This document shows positions 29,094-35,345 of a DNA stretch of 48,545 nucleotides, in pieces; within the stretch, counting starts at the first letter, position 1, and each line of letters begins with the position of its first letter. The position numbers were made by a program, and so were the translations under genes. The notes below the pieces were generated by a model. That model did not search any database. It saw only the letters and a program-made list of their open reading frames with translations, and was not told where the DNA came from. The DNA is from a virus: IMG/VR virus record IMGVR_UViG_3300020160_002143, positions 1 to 48,545 of that record. The stretch is one strand, 5' to 3'.

Positions 29094-30147
29094 CCTGTTA
29101 TGGGTAGTTGCAGTAATACTCTCCATGGCCGGCGCCTGCGCGGTCTATACCTCTTATGTCGTGCAGTCTGTTCTGGATGCTCTCATGAGCTCGAACACGA
29201 TGGCTCTCTTGATAACGGACAACGGCTTCCGAAGCGACGACGTCAAGCTAGAGGCAAAGCTCAACAGCGCACAGCAAGCGCTCCAGACCTCCGCTGACGT
29301 AGCTACGGCGCTGACTGTCGCCTGTATCATGGTCGCGATCGGCCTGATAGTGAGGGTCGCCTTCCTTAATAAACATGAGCACCAAGCGCCCAAGAAAGAC
29401 CAAAAAGCAAAGAAACGCGGAAGCCTTCCTGTCGTCGCTATTCTCTCGGCTTGTCTCGTTTCTCAAGTAGGATGCAAGTCGGCGCCAGAGCCGGCTCCGC
29501 CACCCGTGGTGGTAAAGACGAACCCGGAGAAGGACGCATACATCACGCGCGTCGAGAAAGAGGTGTCCGAGGCCGCGGCCGCCGTGACAGTAAGCATCAA
29601 GTCTAAGACCATAGAGCTATTGCCCCTGACCGAGACTAGGCTTAACGGCATAGCCAAGCCAACCCCCGAACAGGTACGCAAGTATGAGTCAGCTCTGACC
29701 AGCAAGGCCGAGCTCAAGAAAGAGGAAGACCGGGCGGCCAAGGTAGACGCTGAAACCACGGCCTTGTACGATCGGGTGAACAAGATGGACAAGGAGAACG
29801 CCGAGCTAAAGGCGACGATCGAGGCCGAGCGTAGGGCCAAAGCATTTGACGAGTTGCGCAACAAGTGCATCACGCTGGCCGGACTATTCGCCATTGGCGG
29901 AGCCGGCCTTCTGGTGCTTTCCACCTTCGTGGGCAAGGGCAAGGCGGCAGGAGTGACCCTGCTGTTGCTCGCGGGAATAACTGCGGCGGCACCTTACCTC
30001 ATCGAGGACCTCATTAACGCCACATGGTTTAAATGGACGGCCGGGAGCATAGTCGTCTTGGGCATCCTGTGGGGCGTCAAGGAGGCGATCGAGGGGCACA
30101 CCGAGGTCAGGAGCCGCTTGACACAAGAACCGCCAACCTCAGGCTGA
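29053..30147 (+). CDS. Multi-span membrane protein with coiled coil, lysis candidate
   Basis: 364 residues from the ATG at 29053, which has GAGAGG six bases upstream; an in-frame ATG at 29020 would add 11 residues. Hydrophobic segments lie at about 15-37, 84-105, 125-141, 272-294, 298-317 and 327-343. Between the third and fourth is a long charged helical stretch (about 155-270), probably a coiled coil, preceded by a Pro-rich run. The third segment contains LSAC (131-134), a perfect lipobox, but it is internal. It overlaps the holin gene, so a spanin-like or other lysis role is plausible, though no known family matches. Confidence 0.65.
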   Translation: MSPKQSPPRSDANNLLWVVAVILSMAGACAVYTSYVVQSVLDALMSSNTMALLITDNGFRSDDVKLEAKLNSAQQALQTSADVATALTVACIMVAIGLIVRVAFLNKHEHQAPKKDQKAKKRGSLPVVAILSACLVSQVGCKSAPEPAPPPVVVKTNPEKDAYITRVEKEVSEAAAAVTVSIKSKTIELLPLTETRLNGIAKPTPEQVRKYESALTSKAELKKEEDRAAKVDAETTALYDRVNKMDKENAELKATIEAERRAKAFDELRNKCITLAGLFAIGGAGLLVLSTFVGKGKAAGVTLLLLAGITAAAPYLIEDLINATWFKWTAGSIVVLGILWGVKEAIEGHTEVRSRLTQEPPTSG

Positions 30148-30190
30148 TCTAGTCGGTTCATTGTGTACGTGGGGTGGCTTCGGCCTTAAA

Positions 30191-30209
30191 GGGAGTTGGA
30201 GAAACTCCC
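30191..30209. other. Hairpin in convergent intergenic region
   Basis: A 7-bp stem (GGGAGTT / AACTCCC) with a 5-base loop. On - it is followed by TTTAA, on + by no T run. It may be a second, weaker stop behind the main terminator at 30225-30249. GGCTTCGGCC at 30176-30185 is the reverse complement of 30235-30244, so a larger alternative fold is possible. Confidence 0.5.
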
Positions 30210-30224
30210 GCCTTGTACGGGCAC

Positions 30225-30249
30225 AAAAAAGGGAGGCCGAAGCCTCCCT
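30225..30249 (-). terminator. Rho-independent terminator of the early operon
   Basis: Read on -, an 8-bp stem (AGGGAGGC / GCCTCCCT) closes a UUCG tetraloop and is followed by six Ts. It lies 20 bases past the stop of the last early gene. The + gene at 29053-30147 ends on the other side, so the stem may also slow + transcription, but the T run serves -. Confidence 0.9.
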
Positions 30250-30269
30250 GTTCCCCTATGTGGCGCGCC

Positions 30270-30611
30270 TTACTTGAGCAGGGCGCGGAGCTTGCGGAGG
30301 GTGTCCTTGGCTTCCTTGTCCACCTTGTTGGCCTTGTACCGGATCTCGGTGCTATCGTTCGTGCCGAAGGCCGAAGTGTTGAGCTTCAGTTCCTTCGCCA
30401 GAGCGATGGCTCCGACTTCACGGATCAAGCCGCGCCGGACGATATCCGACAGGCTGAGGCCGCTGTTAGCGATGGCCTCGTTGACCTTGTCGTTCAGGGA
30501 CGCCGGGATGACGGCGCTGATGAGCGCCTTCTTCTGGCCGTCCTTGACGAGCGTGACCTTGCGGTACTTGGTGGGGCGCTTGCGCGCGTTGGTGTTGTGT
30601 TCGTTGTTCAT
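30270..30611 (-). CDS. RHH-like small DNA-binding protein
   Basis: 113 residues. The N-terminus is basic. Residues about 33-65 (SAVIPASLNDKVNEAIANSG, then LSDIVRRGL) look like a ribbon-helix-helix: a short strand followed by two helices with a turn between. The rest is a Lys-rich helix. It is the last gene of the early operon, after tRNA-Gly and a CA-rich leader, and before the terminator. A regulator of early transcription is plausible. RHH proteins are short and diverse, so the call is tentative. Confidence 0.65.
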   Translation of the reverse strand: MNNEHNTNARKRPTKYRKVTLVKDGQKKALISAVIPASLNDKVNEAIANSGLSLSDIVRRGLIREVGAIALAKELKLNTSAFGTNDSTEIRYKANKVDKEAKDTLRKLRALLK

Positions 30612-30633
30612 GTGCGTGTGTGCGGGTGAAAAG
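30612..30633 (-). promoter_or_regulatory. CA-rich leader before the 113-residue gene
   Basis: These 22 bases join the CCA end of tRNA-Gly directly to the ATG. On - they read C, TTTTCACCC, then a CA-rich run, with no Shine-Dalgarno. The same TTYCACCC plus CA-run occurs before the genes starting at 32757 and 36949. It may be a start signal for an SD-poor ribosome. Confidence 0.55.
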
Positions 30634-30708
30634 TGGTGACGTAGACAGGACTTGAACCTGCAACAGTCTGCTTGGAAGGCAGATACTCTACCATTGAGCT
30701 ACTACGTC
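30634..30708 (-). tRNA. tRNA-Gly(TCC)
   Basis: Cloverleaf on -: acceptor GACGTAG / CTACGTC, anticodon loop CTTCCAA giving TCC, which reads GGA and GGG. CCA is encoded (30634-30636 on -). It lies four bases after tRNA-Arg. GGA is a favoured glycine codon in the virion genes. Confidence 0.93.
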
Positions 30709-30712
30709 GAAT

Positions 30713-30784
30713 TGGCCCCACTAGGAGTCGAACCTAGATTAAGCGTTTAGGAAACGCCTGTCCTATCCGTTGAACGATGAGGCC
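30713..30784 (-). tRNA. tRNA-Arg(CCT)
   Basis: Cloverleaf on -: acceptor GGCCTCA / TGGGGCC, anticodon loop TTCCTAA giving CCT, which reads AGG. T arm has the usual GTTCGACTC. CCA is not encoded. AGG is by eye the dominant arginine codon in the giant gene, so this tRNA probably helps its translation. Confidence 0.93.
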
Positions 30785-30790
30785 GAAGGA

Positions 30791-31507
30791 TCAGAACGGG
30801 ACGTTATCTTCGGGTTCGTCGCTGTTGCCGGACTTGGCCTTGATGTAGGCGTCGAGGGCGGAGCGAAGGATGATATCGGCTTCGGAGATGCCCTTGTCGC
30901 CGTACGGCTTGGGTTGCCATTCCTTGGCATACCAATCGAGGCTGTTGGCCGGGAGCGATCCGAGTGTCTGGCCCTTATTCTTGCCGAAGTGGAGGGCGAC
31001 GTTGCGCCATTCACCCTGCACGGACGTGGGAGCCTGCTTGGGCTTGATGTTGGCGTCGGCGCCGGACTTGGCGAACACACCGGTGTTGTGGGTGTTCACG
31101 GGCGTCTCGACCGAAGCCTGACCATCGTCATCTTCTGCGGCCAGATTAGCGATGGCCGACAGCGCGTACCTGCGAAGGTAGCTATAGATCGAGCCGGCTT
31201 TCTGGGCGTCAATCTTCGCCGGGTCGACGGGAAGGTGAGCCGAGAACTCCATCTGATCTCCGGAGACGTGGAGCAGGATGCTCTTGATGCCTACCTGTCC
31301 GTTGTAGGAGGACGGGTGCTGGATGATGGTCCAGCCGTGCTTGGCGAAAGTCCCTTTGATGGCGTCAATATGCGAACCGAGGGTAGCATACTTGTTGCCG
31401 TAGTGGGGGTTCTTCGCGTCGAACTTTGGCGACTGCACTTCGCTGATAGCCTTGACCAGAGCCGCGGAAGCGACGGCGCTGAGCTTGATGTTGTCTTGGT
31501 ATTCCAT
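30791..31507 (-). CDS. erf: ERF-family single-strand annealing protein
   Basis: 238 residues from the ATG at 31507; the frame is open upstream to 31645, but that part overlaps the next gene and is poor sequence. Residues 5-130 match the ERF family: KNPHYGNKYATL and AGSIYSYLRRYAL are its hallmarks. ERF proteins pair complementary single strands in phage recombination. Residues about 158-215 (FGKNKGQTLGSLP...) resemble a small DUF3820-like domain seen in other nucleases. The protein ends SDEPEDNVPF, much like the acidic tip of bacterial SSB. It works with the exonuclease at 35342-36196. Confidence 0.88.
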   Translation of the reverse strand: MEYQDNIKLSAVASAALVKAISEVQSPKFDAKNPHYGNKYATLGSHIDAIKGTFAKHGWTIIQHPSSYNGQVGIKSILLHVSGDQMEFSAHLPVDPAKIDAQKAGSIYSYLRRYALSAIANLAAEDDDGQASVETPVNTHNTGVFAKSGADANIKPKQAPTSVQGEWRNVALHFGKNKGQTLGSLPANSLDWYAKEWQPKPYGDKGISEADIILRSALDAYIKAKSGNSDEPEDNVPF

Positions 31508-31515
31508 GGTGGGAG

Positions 31516-31710
31516 TTATTTGGATTTGGATTTGGTTTCTGCCTGAATGGCGAGATTGACGGCGATGGACCGGCCGATGATGGCCGTCGCAAGCTGAGTC
31601 TGGTTGATGCCGTATTTCTTGGACATGTCGCGGAACGCTTTCCACTCCTGCTTGGAGAGCCGGAGGGTCACGAACTGACGCGGGATCTTATAGATTTTGG
31701 GCTTGGACAT
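31516..31710 (-). CDS. Small RHH-like protein
   Basis: 64 residues. VTLRLSKQEWKAFRDMSKKY followed by NQTQLATAIIGRSI is a strand-helix-turn-helix pattern like Arc/CopG ribbon-helix-helix proteins, with a basic N-terminus and a Lys-rich tail. It overlaps the stop of the gene above (TAATG) and lies eight bases before erf. A DNA-binding regulator is the most likely role. The 113-residue gene on the far side of erf is a second RHH-like protein. Confidence 0.7.
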   Translation of the reverse strand: MSKPKIYKIPRQFVTLRLSKQEWKAFRDMSKKYGINQTQLATAIIGRSIAVNLAIQAETKSKSK

Positions 31711-32090
31711 TACTTGCGGGGCATCGGGTGGATGCGGGTGTCGTCGATGACGTGAGGCGACTTGATGGACGTCTCAAGCTTCTCGAGCGCGGCGGCTTCC
31801 TTCTCCTTGAGTTTGATCGCGTCGTACCCTTCGGCCATGAGCCTGAGGTCTTCGAGCGCGATGCTCTCGGAGAACGTCACGTGCGGCGTGATGCCCGAGT
31901 CCGGAGAGAACGTCAGCGTGGTCATTTCATTGACCTGCGTGAAGTGCGTCTCGGCGCTGAAACCGCCGGCGATGGCGATCTTGTAGGCGTCCGACGGGTT
32001 GCTCATCGTGTAATGAGCCATCCGGCGCTTGGTGAGGTCCCATGGCGTGTGGTACGCCACGGATACGAGGTACATTTTGGTTTTGATCAT
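31710..32090 (-). CDS. Unknown 126-residue early protein
   Basis: 126 residues from the ATG at 32090, directly after the stop of the gene above. The frame is open to 32126, but that would overlap. The N-terminal half looks beta-rich (MYLVSVAYHTPWDLTKRRMA) and the C-terminal third is an amphipathic helix. No family recognised. It is in the early operon between an unknown protein and a small RHH protein. Confidence 0.75.
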   Translation of the reverse strand: MIKTKMYLVSVAYHTPWDLTKRRMAHYTMSNPSDAYKIAIAGGFSAETHFTQVNEMTTLTFSPDSGITPHVTFSESIALEDLRLMAEGYDAIKLKEKEAAALEKLETSIKSPHVIDDTRIHPMPRK

Positions 32091-32091
32091 G

Positions 32092-32757
32092 TTAGTAGAC
32101 TTCCTTGGTTTTGATGCGGTTGGCAAGTTCGTGATAGGCGGCGATGAGGGCCTTCTCCTCGTTGTTGAACATGGCGTAGATGCGCATCATTTCCTTGCGC
32201 ATGCGCTCCTGAACCTTCTTGCGGGCCTTCTCGTTCTCCGGGTAGGTGTTCATGATCGCGGCGACGACGGCGTGTACGGCCTCGGTGACGCCGACAGGAT
32301 CCTGAAAGTCCTCGTCGATGGGGAGCGAAGGGCGCTTAACAATCTGGGAGTCCCCGAACTGCTTGGCGGCGCGCTTAACGGCGGCCTCGATCGGGTCCAT
32401 CAGGTAGCTGTCGATGTTCACCATATTGGCGACTCGGTAGCCCATGTCGGCCAGAACGTCGATGGACTTGGGGATGATGTTCATCCGGGCGTTCCTCACG
32501 AAGACGGAGGACGGCGCGGACTCGTCATAATCCTCGAGCGTGACGCTGTAGCTCTTGTTCTTCTTGTCGAAGACCATGTAGCCATGGACGGCCGGGATGA
32601 TCCACGTGCCTTCGTCGTCGAGCTTGTCGACGAGCTGGCGTTGCCATTCGACGAATTCGCTCCAGCGCGTGGCCGGGATCTGGGTTCTGGGATCCTCCAT
32701 GAAGTATGAAGGATCGTCGGTCACTTTGATGACCTTGGTTTTTTTGTTTTTACTCAT
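32092..32757 (-). CDS. Unknown 221-residue early protein
   Basis: 221 residues from the ATG at 32757; the open frame to 32832 runs into tRNA-Cys and is rejected. Lys-rich N-terminus, mixed alpha/beta middle, long helical C-terminus (about 160-221). No enzyme motif recognised. It is first in its sub-cluster after tRNA-Cys, with the CA-rich leader in between, which suggests it is translated from an mRNA end made by tRNA processing. Confidence 0.75.
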   Translation of the reverse strand: MSKNKKTKVIKVTDDPSYFMEDPRTQIPATRWSEFVEWQRQLVDKLDDEGTWIIPAVHGYMVFDKKNKSYSVTLEDYDESAPSSVFVRNARMNIIPKSIDVLADMGYRVANMVNIDSYLMDPIEAAVKRAAKQFGDSQIVKRPSLPIDEDFQDPVGVTEAVHAVVAAIMNTYPENEKARKKVQERMRKEMMRIYAMFNNEEKALIAAYHELANRIKTKEVY

Positions 32758-32778
32758 TGTGTATGTGTGGGTGGAAAG
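32758..32778 (-). promoter_or_regulatory. CA-rich leader behind tRNA-Cys
   Basis: 21 bases join the CCA end of tRNA-Cys to the next ATG. They carry CTTTCCACCC then ACACATACACA, without a Shine-Dalgarno. The same core precedes the genes at 30611 and 36949. RNase cleavage at CCA would leave exactly this short leader. Confidence 0.55.
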
Positions 32779-32852
32779 TGGAGGCTGAGGCGAGAGTTGC
32801 ACTCGCGTTACGTGCTTTGCAGACACGGGCATAGCTACTTTGCTACTCAGCC
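32779..32852 (-). tRNA. tRNA-Cys(GCA)
   Basis: Cloverleaf on -: acceptor GGCTGAG / CTCAGCC, anticodon loop CTGCAAA giving GCA, reading TGC and TGT. CCA is encoded. The T loop reads TGCAACT rather than the usual TTCRANY, a mild oddity. Cys codons are rare in this genome, so its use is less obvious than for Arg and Gly. Confidence 0.88.
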
Positions 32853-32861
32853 GGAAAGTGT

Positions 32862-32877
32862 GCCCCCTTTCGGGGGT
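32862..32877 (-). other. GNRA-loop hairpin upstream of tRNA-Cys
   Basis: A 5-bp all-GC stem (CCCCC / GGGGG) with a GAAA loop on -, ten bases before the tRNA-Cys 5' end and just after the 78-residue gene. No T run follows, so it is more likely an RNA-stability or processing element than a terminator. Confidence 0.55.
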
Positions 32878-32882
32878 CTCGA

Positions 32883-33119
32883 TTACTTCTGGATCGTGTT
32901 CAGGCCGAGTTGGGACTCGATGCGAGAAACGCGAGCGTTGAGGTCTTCGATAGCCTTGATGGTGGCGTTATGGATGCGGATGATTTCTCCCGCGTCCTGC
33001 AGAGGGTTGACCTCGGAATGGCGCTTGTTGAGAAGCGCGATGACCGGGTTTTCGAGGTCCTTGATGAGAGCCTCGATTTCCTCCTTCGACACCTTGGCCT
33101 TATGATCGATGAACGACAT
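32883..33119 (-). CDS. Small helical early protein
   Basis: 78 residues, almost wholly helical, with heptad-like spacing (VSKEEIEALIKDLENPVIAL and IKAIEDLNARVSRIESQLGL). Probably a coiled-coil oligomer. It lies between the lysozyme gene and tRNA-Cys after a 102-bp gap. Its leader is rich in CAAC repeats and lacks a Shine-Dalgarno. No family recognised. Confidence 0.7.
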   Translation of the reverse strand: MSFIDHKAKVSKEEIEALIKDLENPVIALLNKRHSEVNPLQDAGEIIRIHNATIKAIEDLNARVSRIESQLGLNTIQK

Positions 33120-33221
33120 AGGTTGGGTTGTTGGTTGTTAATGAACGTGGCCGGTGTTTGTCACCGACTCCAGCACTATTGGTAGCTGTGTACCCTTGTG
33201 CAACACGAATTTAACAGTTTC
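33120..33221. other. 102-bp gap between lysozyme and the small helical gene
   Basis: No gene on either strand. A 5-bp hairpin (CGGTG / CACCG, loop TTTGT) lies near 33150-33165. On -, TTGCAC is followed about 18 bases later by a TA-rich hexamer, a weak promoter-like pair. The last 20 bases before the ATG are CAAC-rich. I cannot assign a firm function. Confidence 0.4.
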
Positions 33222-33653
33222 CTACCGAAAGTTCGTAAGTCGCTGATATGGAACGTGATATTCTTCCATCTTTTTGCGGAAACTAGGGGGAGTTTGGCTG
33301 ATCCGGCCGCCCATTTTAAGGTATCCGGTCACTCCGAAGCGATATCCGGCATATACATCCGCGAAGGTCAGCTTCCTGCCTAGCTTAGACTGAAGCCTTA
33401 TGTATGTAAGTTCTAGATACCGAGCGCAAGCGCGACGCGCGACCTCCGGATAGTGAGCGTCAGTCCAAGGCATGACAGACACCTCGCCCCATGCGTCCTT
33501 AGAAAGTCCATACGCACCGCGAGCCACGACAAAGCCGCGCGATGTGTGCAGGCATGCATCAGGATCAGCGACACCGCCTGTCTCGAGCTCGCGCACCCAT
33601 TCGGTCTGATCCGCCTTGGCGATGATGCCAAGCAACAAGAAGAGCCACCTCAT
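33222..33653 (-). CDS. Secreted lysozyme-like / lytic transglycosylase endolysin
   Basis: 143 residues from the ATG at 33653, which overlaps the stop of the 51-residue gene (ATGA); a GTG at 33668 is less likely. MRWLFLLLGIIAKA is a signal peptide with an AKA cleavage site. The mature part has the lysozyme-fold pattern: ELETGG with E24 as candidate catalytic glutamate, GAYGLSKDAW where transglycosylases have GxxQ/S, and DVYAGYRFGVTGY near the C-terminal helix. It would cut peptidoglycan in the periplasm. It sits in the early operon, 5 kb away from the holin, which is unusual. Confidence 0.72.
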   Translation of the reverse strand: MRWLFLLLGIIAKADQTEWVRELETGGVADPDACLHTSRGFVVARGAYGLSKDAWGEVSVMPWTDAHYPEVARRACARYLELTYIRLQSKLGRKLTFADVYAGYRFGVTGYLKMGGRISQTPPSFRKKMEEYHVPYQRLTNFR

Positions 33654-33805
33654 TTGATGGCTCTCCACTTGTTGCGTTCAGGCGAGAATAGGCATTCCCA
33701 CATGTCGGCTATCTTGCGCTTGGTCTTAGACATTACCTTCTTCTCATGCGGAGTAAGAAGCTTAAGCCCCGGCTTCATTATCTCCGGCCTGCGTTTCTGC
33801 TTCAT
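33650..33805 (-). CDS. 51-residue basic early protein
   Basis: A short ORF between the helicase loader and the lysozyme. It overlaps both at ATGA junctions (start in the loader stop, stop in the lysozyme start), which strongly supports translation. It has about a dozen Lys/Arg, for example MKQKRRPEIMKPG and MSKTKRKIADMW, with a hydrophobic helix-like centre. No family recognised. It may bind nucleic acid or act with the loader. Confidence 0.7.
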   Translation of the reverse strand: MKQKRRPEIMKPGLKLLTPHEKKVMSKTKRKIADMWECLFSPERNKWRAIK

Positions 33806-34512
33806 AGCATCTCGGGCGTCTCGTTGCCGGGCGCCACGCCGACGACGTTGAACAGATCCTTATCCTTCAGGCGCGCAAGAAGGGCATTGCCCACCTCCTT
33901 GTCATGGAAGCGCTCGGCCAAGCTGACGCCGGTGTGATTAGTCGTGATGACTGTCGGGCGCTTGTGCTGTGCCCGCTGGTCGATGATGGCGAACAGCACG
34001 GAGGCCATGCGCTCGGTCATCTTCTCCTTGCCTAGGTCATCAAGGCCAAGCACCTCGACCTCCATCAGCCCGTGCATGGTCTTGTCCCACCTGTCCTTAC
34101 CCCAAGCGGCGGCCATGTCGGCCTCTAGCTCGAACATGCTCATGACCTTCATGTTCACGCCGGCGCCCTTAAGCCTGTTACGGATATACCACATGCACCG
34201 GGTCTTGCCCTTGCGGGTCACGCCGTGGATCAGGAGAGACTTCTTCTGGGTGTCCGGGTGCCAAGTAAGCGCAAGCGCGGACAGCACAGGCGGCAGGCGG
34301 TTCGGATCAGTATCCTTGAACAACTCCGGGCAACCATCCGTGTTGGACGGCACATGGACATGGAACTCCTTGGCGCGCTCGGCCTCGGCTACGGCCACGC
34401 AAGCGTCCTTAATGCAATACTTGGCCGGTGGCATGTGGATGATGCGCCCGGCAAGCTCCATGGAGTAGAGCTTGATTGGGCCGCCGCAATGCAGGCAATG
34501 GTGGTCGCTCAT
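33802..34512 (-). CDS. DnaC-like helicase loader ATPase
   Basis: 236 residues from the ATG at 34512. The N-terminus has a zinc-ribbon-like set (C6, C9, C33, C38). Residues 97-104 are Walker A (GVTRKGKT), 155-160 Walker B (LGLDDLGKE region with D158, D159), and TTNHT fits the sensor-1 position. This is the DnaC/IstB type of AAA+ ATPase that loads host DnaB helicase at the origin. It is three genes below the lambda O-like initiator, as P follows O in lambda. It overlaps both neighbours at ATGA. Confidence 0.85.
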   Translation of the reverse strand: MSDHHCLHCGGPIKLYSMELAGRIIHMPPAKYCIKDACVAVAEAERAKEFHVHVPSNTDGCPELFKDTDPNRLPPVLSALALTWHPDTQKKSLLIHGVTRKGKTRCMWYIRNRLKGAGVNMKVMSMFELEADMAAAWGKDRWDKTMHGLMEVEVLGLDDLGKEKMTERMASVLFAIIDQRAQHKRPTVITTNHTGVSLAERFHDKEVGNALLARLKDKDLFNVVGVAPGNETPEML

Positions 34513-34679
34513 TTCTTTTCCTCGTAGAGCTTTACCAGCGTCTTCTGGCTGAAGGCCTTGAGCCTGCCGTCGATGAGCAGGTTCCAATACCGGATGTTGC
34601 CCTTCAGCCTAGGCTTGAGAGGCCTGACCACCGAGCCATCCGGCAGGACATAGTATTTGGTTTGTTCGATTTGTTTCAT
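34509..34679 (-). CDS. 56-residue early protein
   Basis: A short ORF between the initiator and the helicase loader. The start is three bases after the initiator stop and the stop overlaps the loader ATG (ATGA). The sequence, with YYVLPDGSVVRPLKPR and RYWNLLIDGRLKAFS, looks like two short beta-hairpins and a C-terminal helix, similar to small NUMOD4-like DNA-associated modules. No firm family. Its position suggests a replication role. Confidence 0.7.
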   Translation of the reverse strand: MKQIEQTKYYVLPDGSVVRPLKPRLKGNIRYWNLLIDGRLKAFSQKTLVKLYEEKK

Positions 34680-34682
34680 GGA

Positions 34683-35345
34683 TCAGAAGCCCTTAGCGTG
34701 GTCCTCGTCCGTGTGAGCTGGCTTGGACAGCCGGACATAGCCGTGCTGGCCCGCCGGCGCCTTCACATGGATGGATTGCCACTCGTTGCGAGTGGATACC
34801 TCAAGCGCCTCCTTGGCCGCCTTAGGATCGAAGCCAGATAGGTATTTAAGCTGTTTGTGCATCCATGGGATGCTGGTCGTCCATTTGCGGGAGCGCCTGA
34901 GCATGATGTACTCACCCCAAGCGTCTGCCACCCCTTGCTCCAGCTTCCCGGTAGCAATAGCGACCTCTGTCATCTGTATCTTAGTCTTATCATTTATATC
35001 CCTTGTATCTATTGGGTGAAGGATTTTTCGCCCCTCCCCTGAAGGATTTTTCACCCCCCCGGTGAAGTTTTCTTCACCCTCTACCGCGAGCGTGACGATA
35101 TCCCAGAGCACCCCGGTTGCGTCGCGCCTGATCAGGCCAGCCGTATGAAGCTCCCCGATCAGCATCTGGACGTTGCGGTCGGTGCAGTTCAGGTACGAGG
35201 CCAGCGTCGCTCTGGAGGCATAGCACCCACGCTCATTGCTGAGGATGTGGATGATGCTCCAGAGGAACTTGGCGTTAGTGCTGATGTTGGGGTTGCTGAA
35301 TACCTTTGCGGGTATCCAGACCCCCTTGAACGGAAGGTCGCTCAC
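34683..35345 (-). CDS. Lambda O-like replication initiator
   Basis: 220 residues from a GTG at 35345, which overlaps the exonuclease stop (GTGA). Residues about 20-85 form a winged helix: NISTNAKFLWSIIHILS, then ATLASYLNCTDRNVQML and a short wing. The middle (about 90-125) is linker-like and is encoded by DNA with 23-bp iterons and an AT-rich stretch, as in the lambda O gene. The C-terminal part is helical and may contact the helicase loader. Initiation at its own gene is the likely role. Confidence 0.8.
   Translation of the reverse strand: MSDLPFKGVWIPAKVFSNPNISTNAKFLWSIIHILSNERGCYASRATLASYLNCTDRNVQMLIGELHTAGLIRRDATGVLWDIVTLAVEGEENFTGGVKNPSGEGRKILHPIDTRDINDKTKIQMTEVAIATGKLEQGVADAWGEYIMLRRSRKWTTSIPWMHKQLKYLSGFDPKAAKEALEVSTRNEWQSIHVKAPAGQHGYVRLSKPAHTDEDHAKGF
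34967..35013. other. AT-rich DNA-unwinding region candidate
   Basis: About 47 bp inside the initiator gene, markedly richer in A and T than its surroundings, directly beside the iterons. In lambda-type origins an AT-rich stretch next to the O-binding iterons is where the duplex opens. Here it lies on the downstream side in the direction of the gene. Confidence 0.55.
35014..35082. repeat. Three 23-bp iterons, candidate replication origin
   Basis: The + strand phrase TGAAGGATTTTTC then CCCC starts at 35017 and 35040, and a related TGAAGTTTTCTTCACC at 35063, exactly 23 bp apart. Each unit is an imperfect dyad, the third a perfect one (GGTGAAG tttt CTTCACC). Because 23 is not a multiple of three, the protein is read in a different frame at each unit, so the repeat is kept at DNA level. 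This is the layout of a lambda-like origin inside the initiator gene. Confidence 0.75.

Noticed and set aside
29375-29470. Possible embedded outer-spanin-like ORF starting at 29375
   Set aside because: Only 31 codons, basic, without signal or lipobox.
29440-29480. Lipoprotein gene start at the LSAC lipobox
   Set aside because: No in-frame start codon close upstream makes a signal peptide; the segment is internal to a longer membrane protein.
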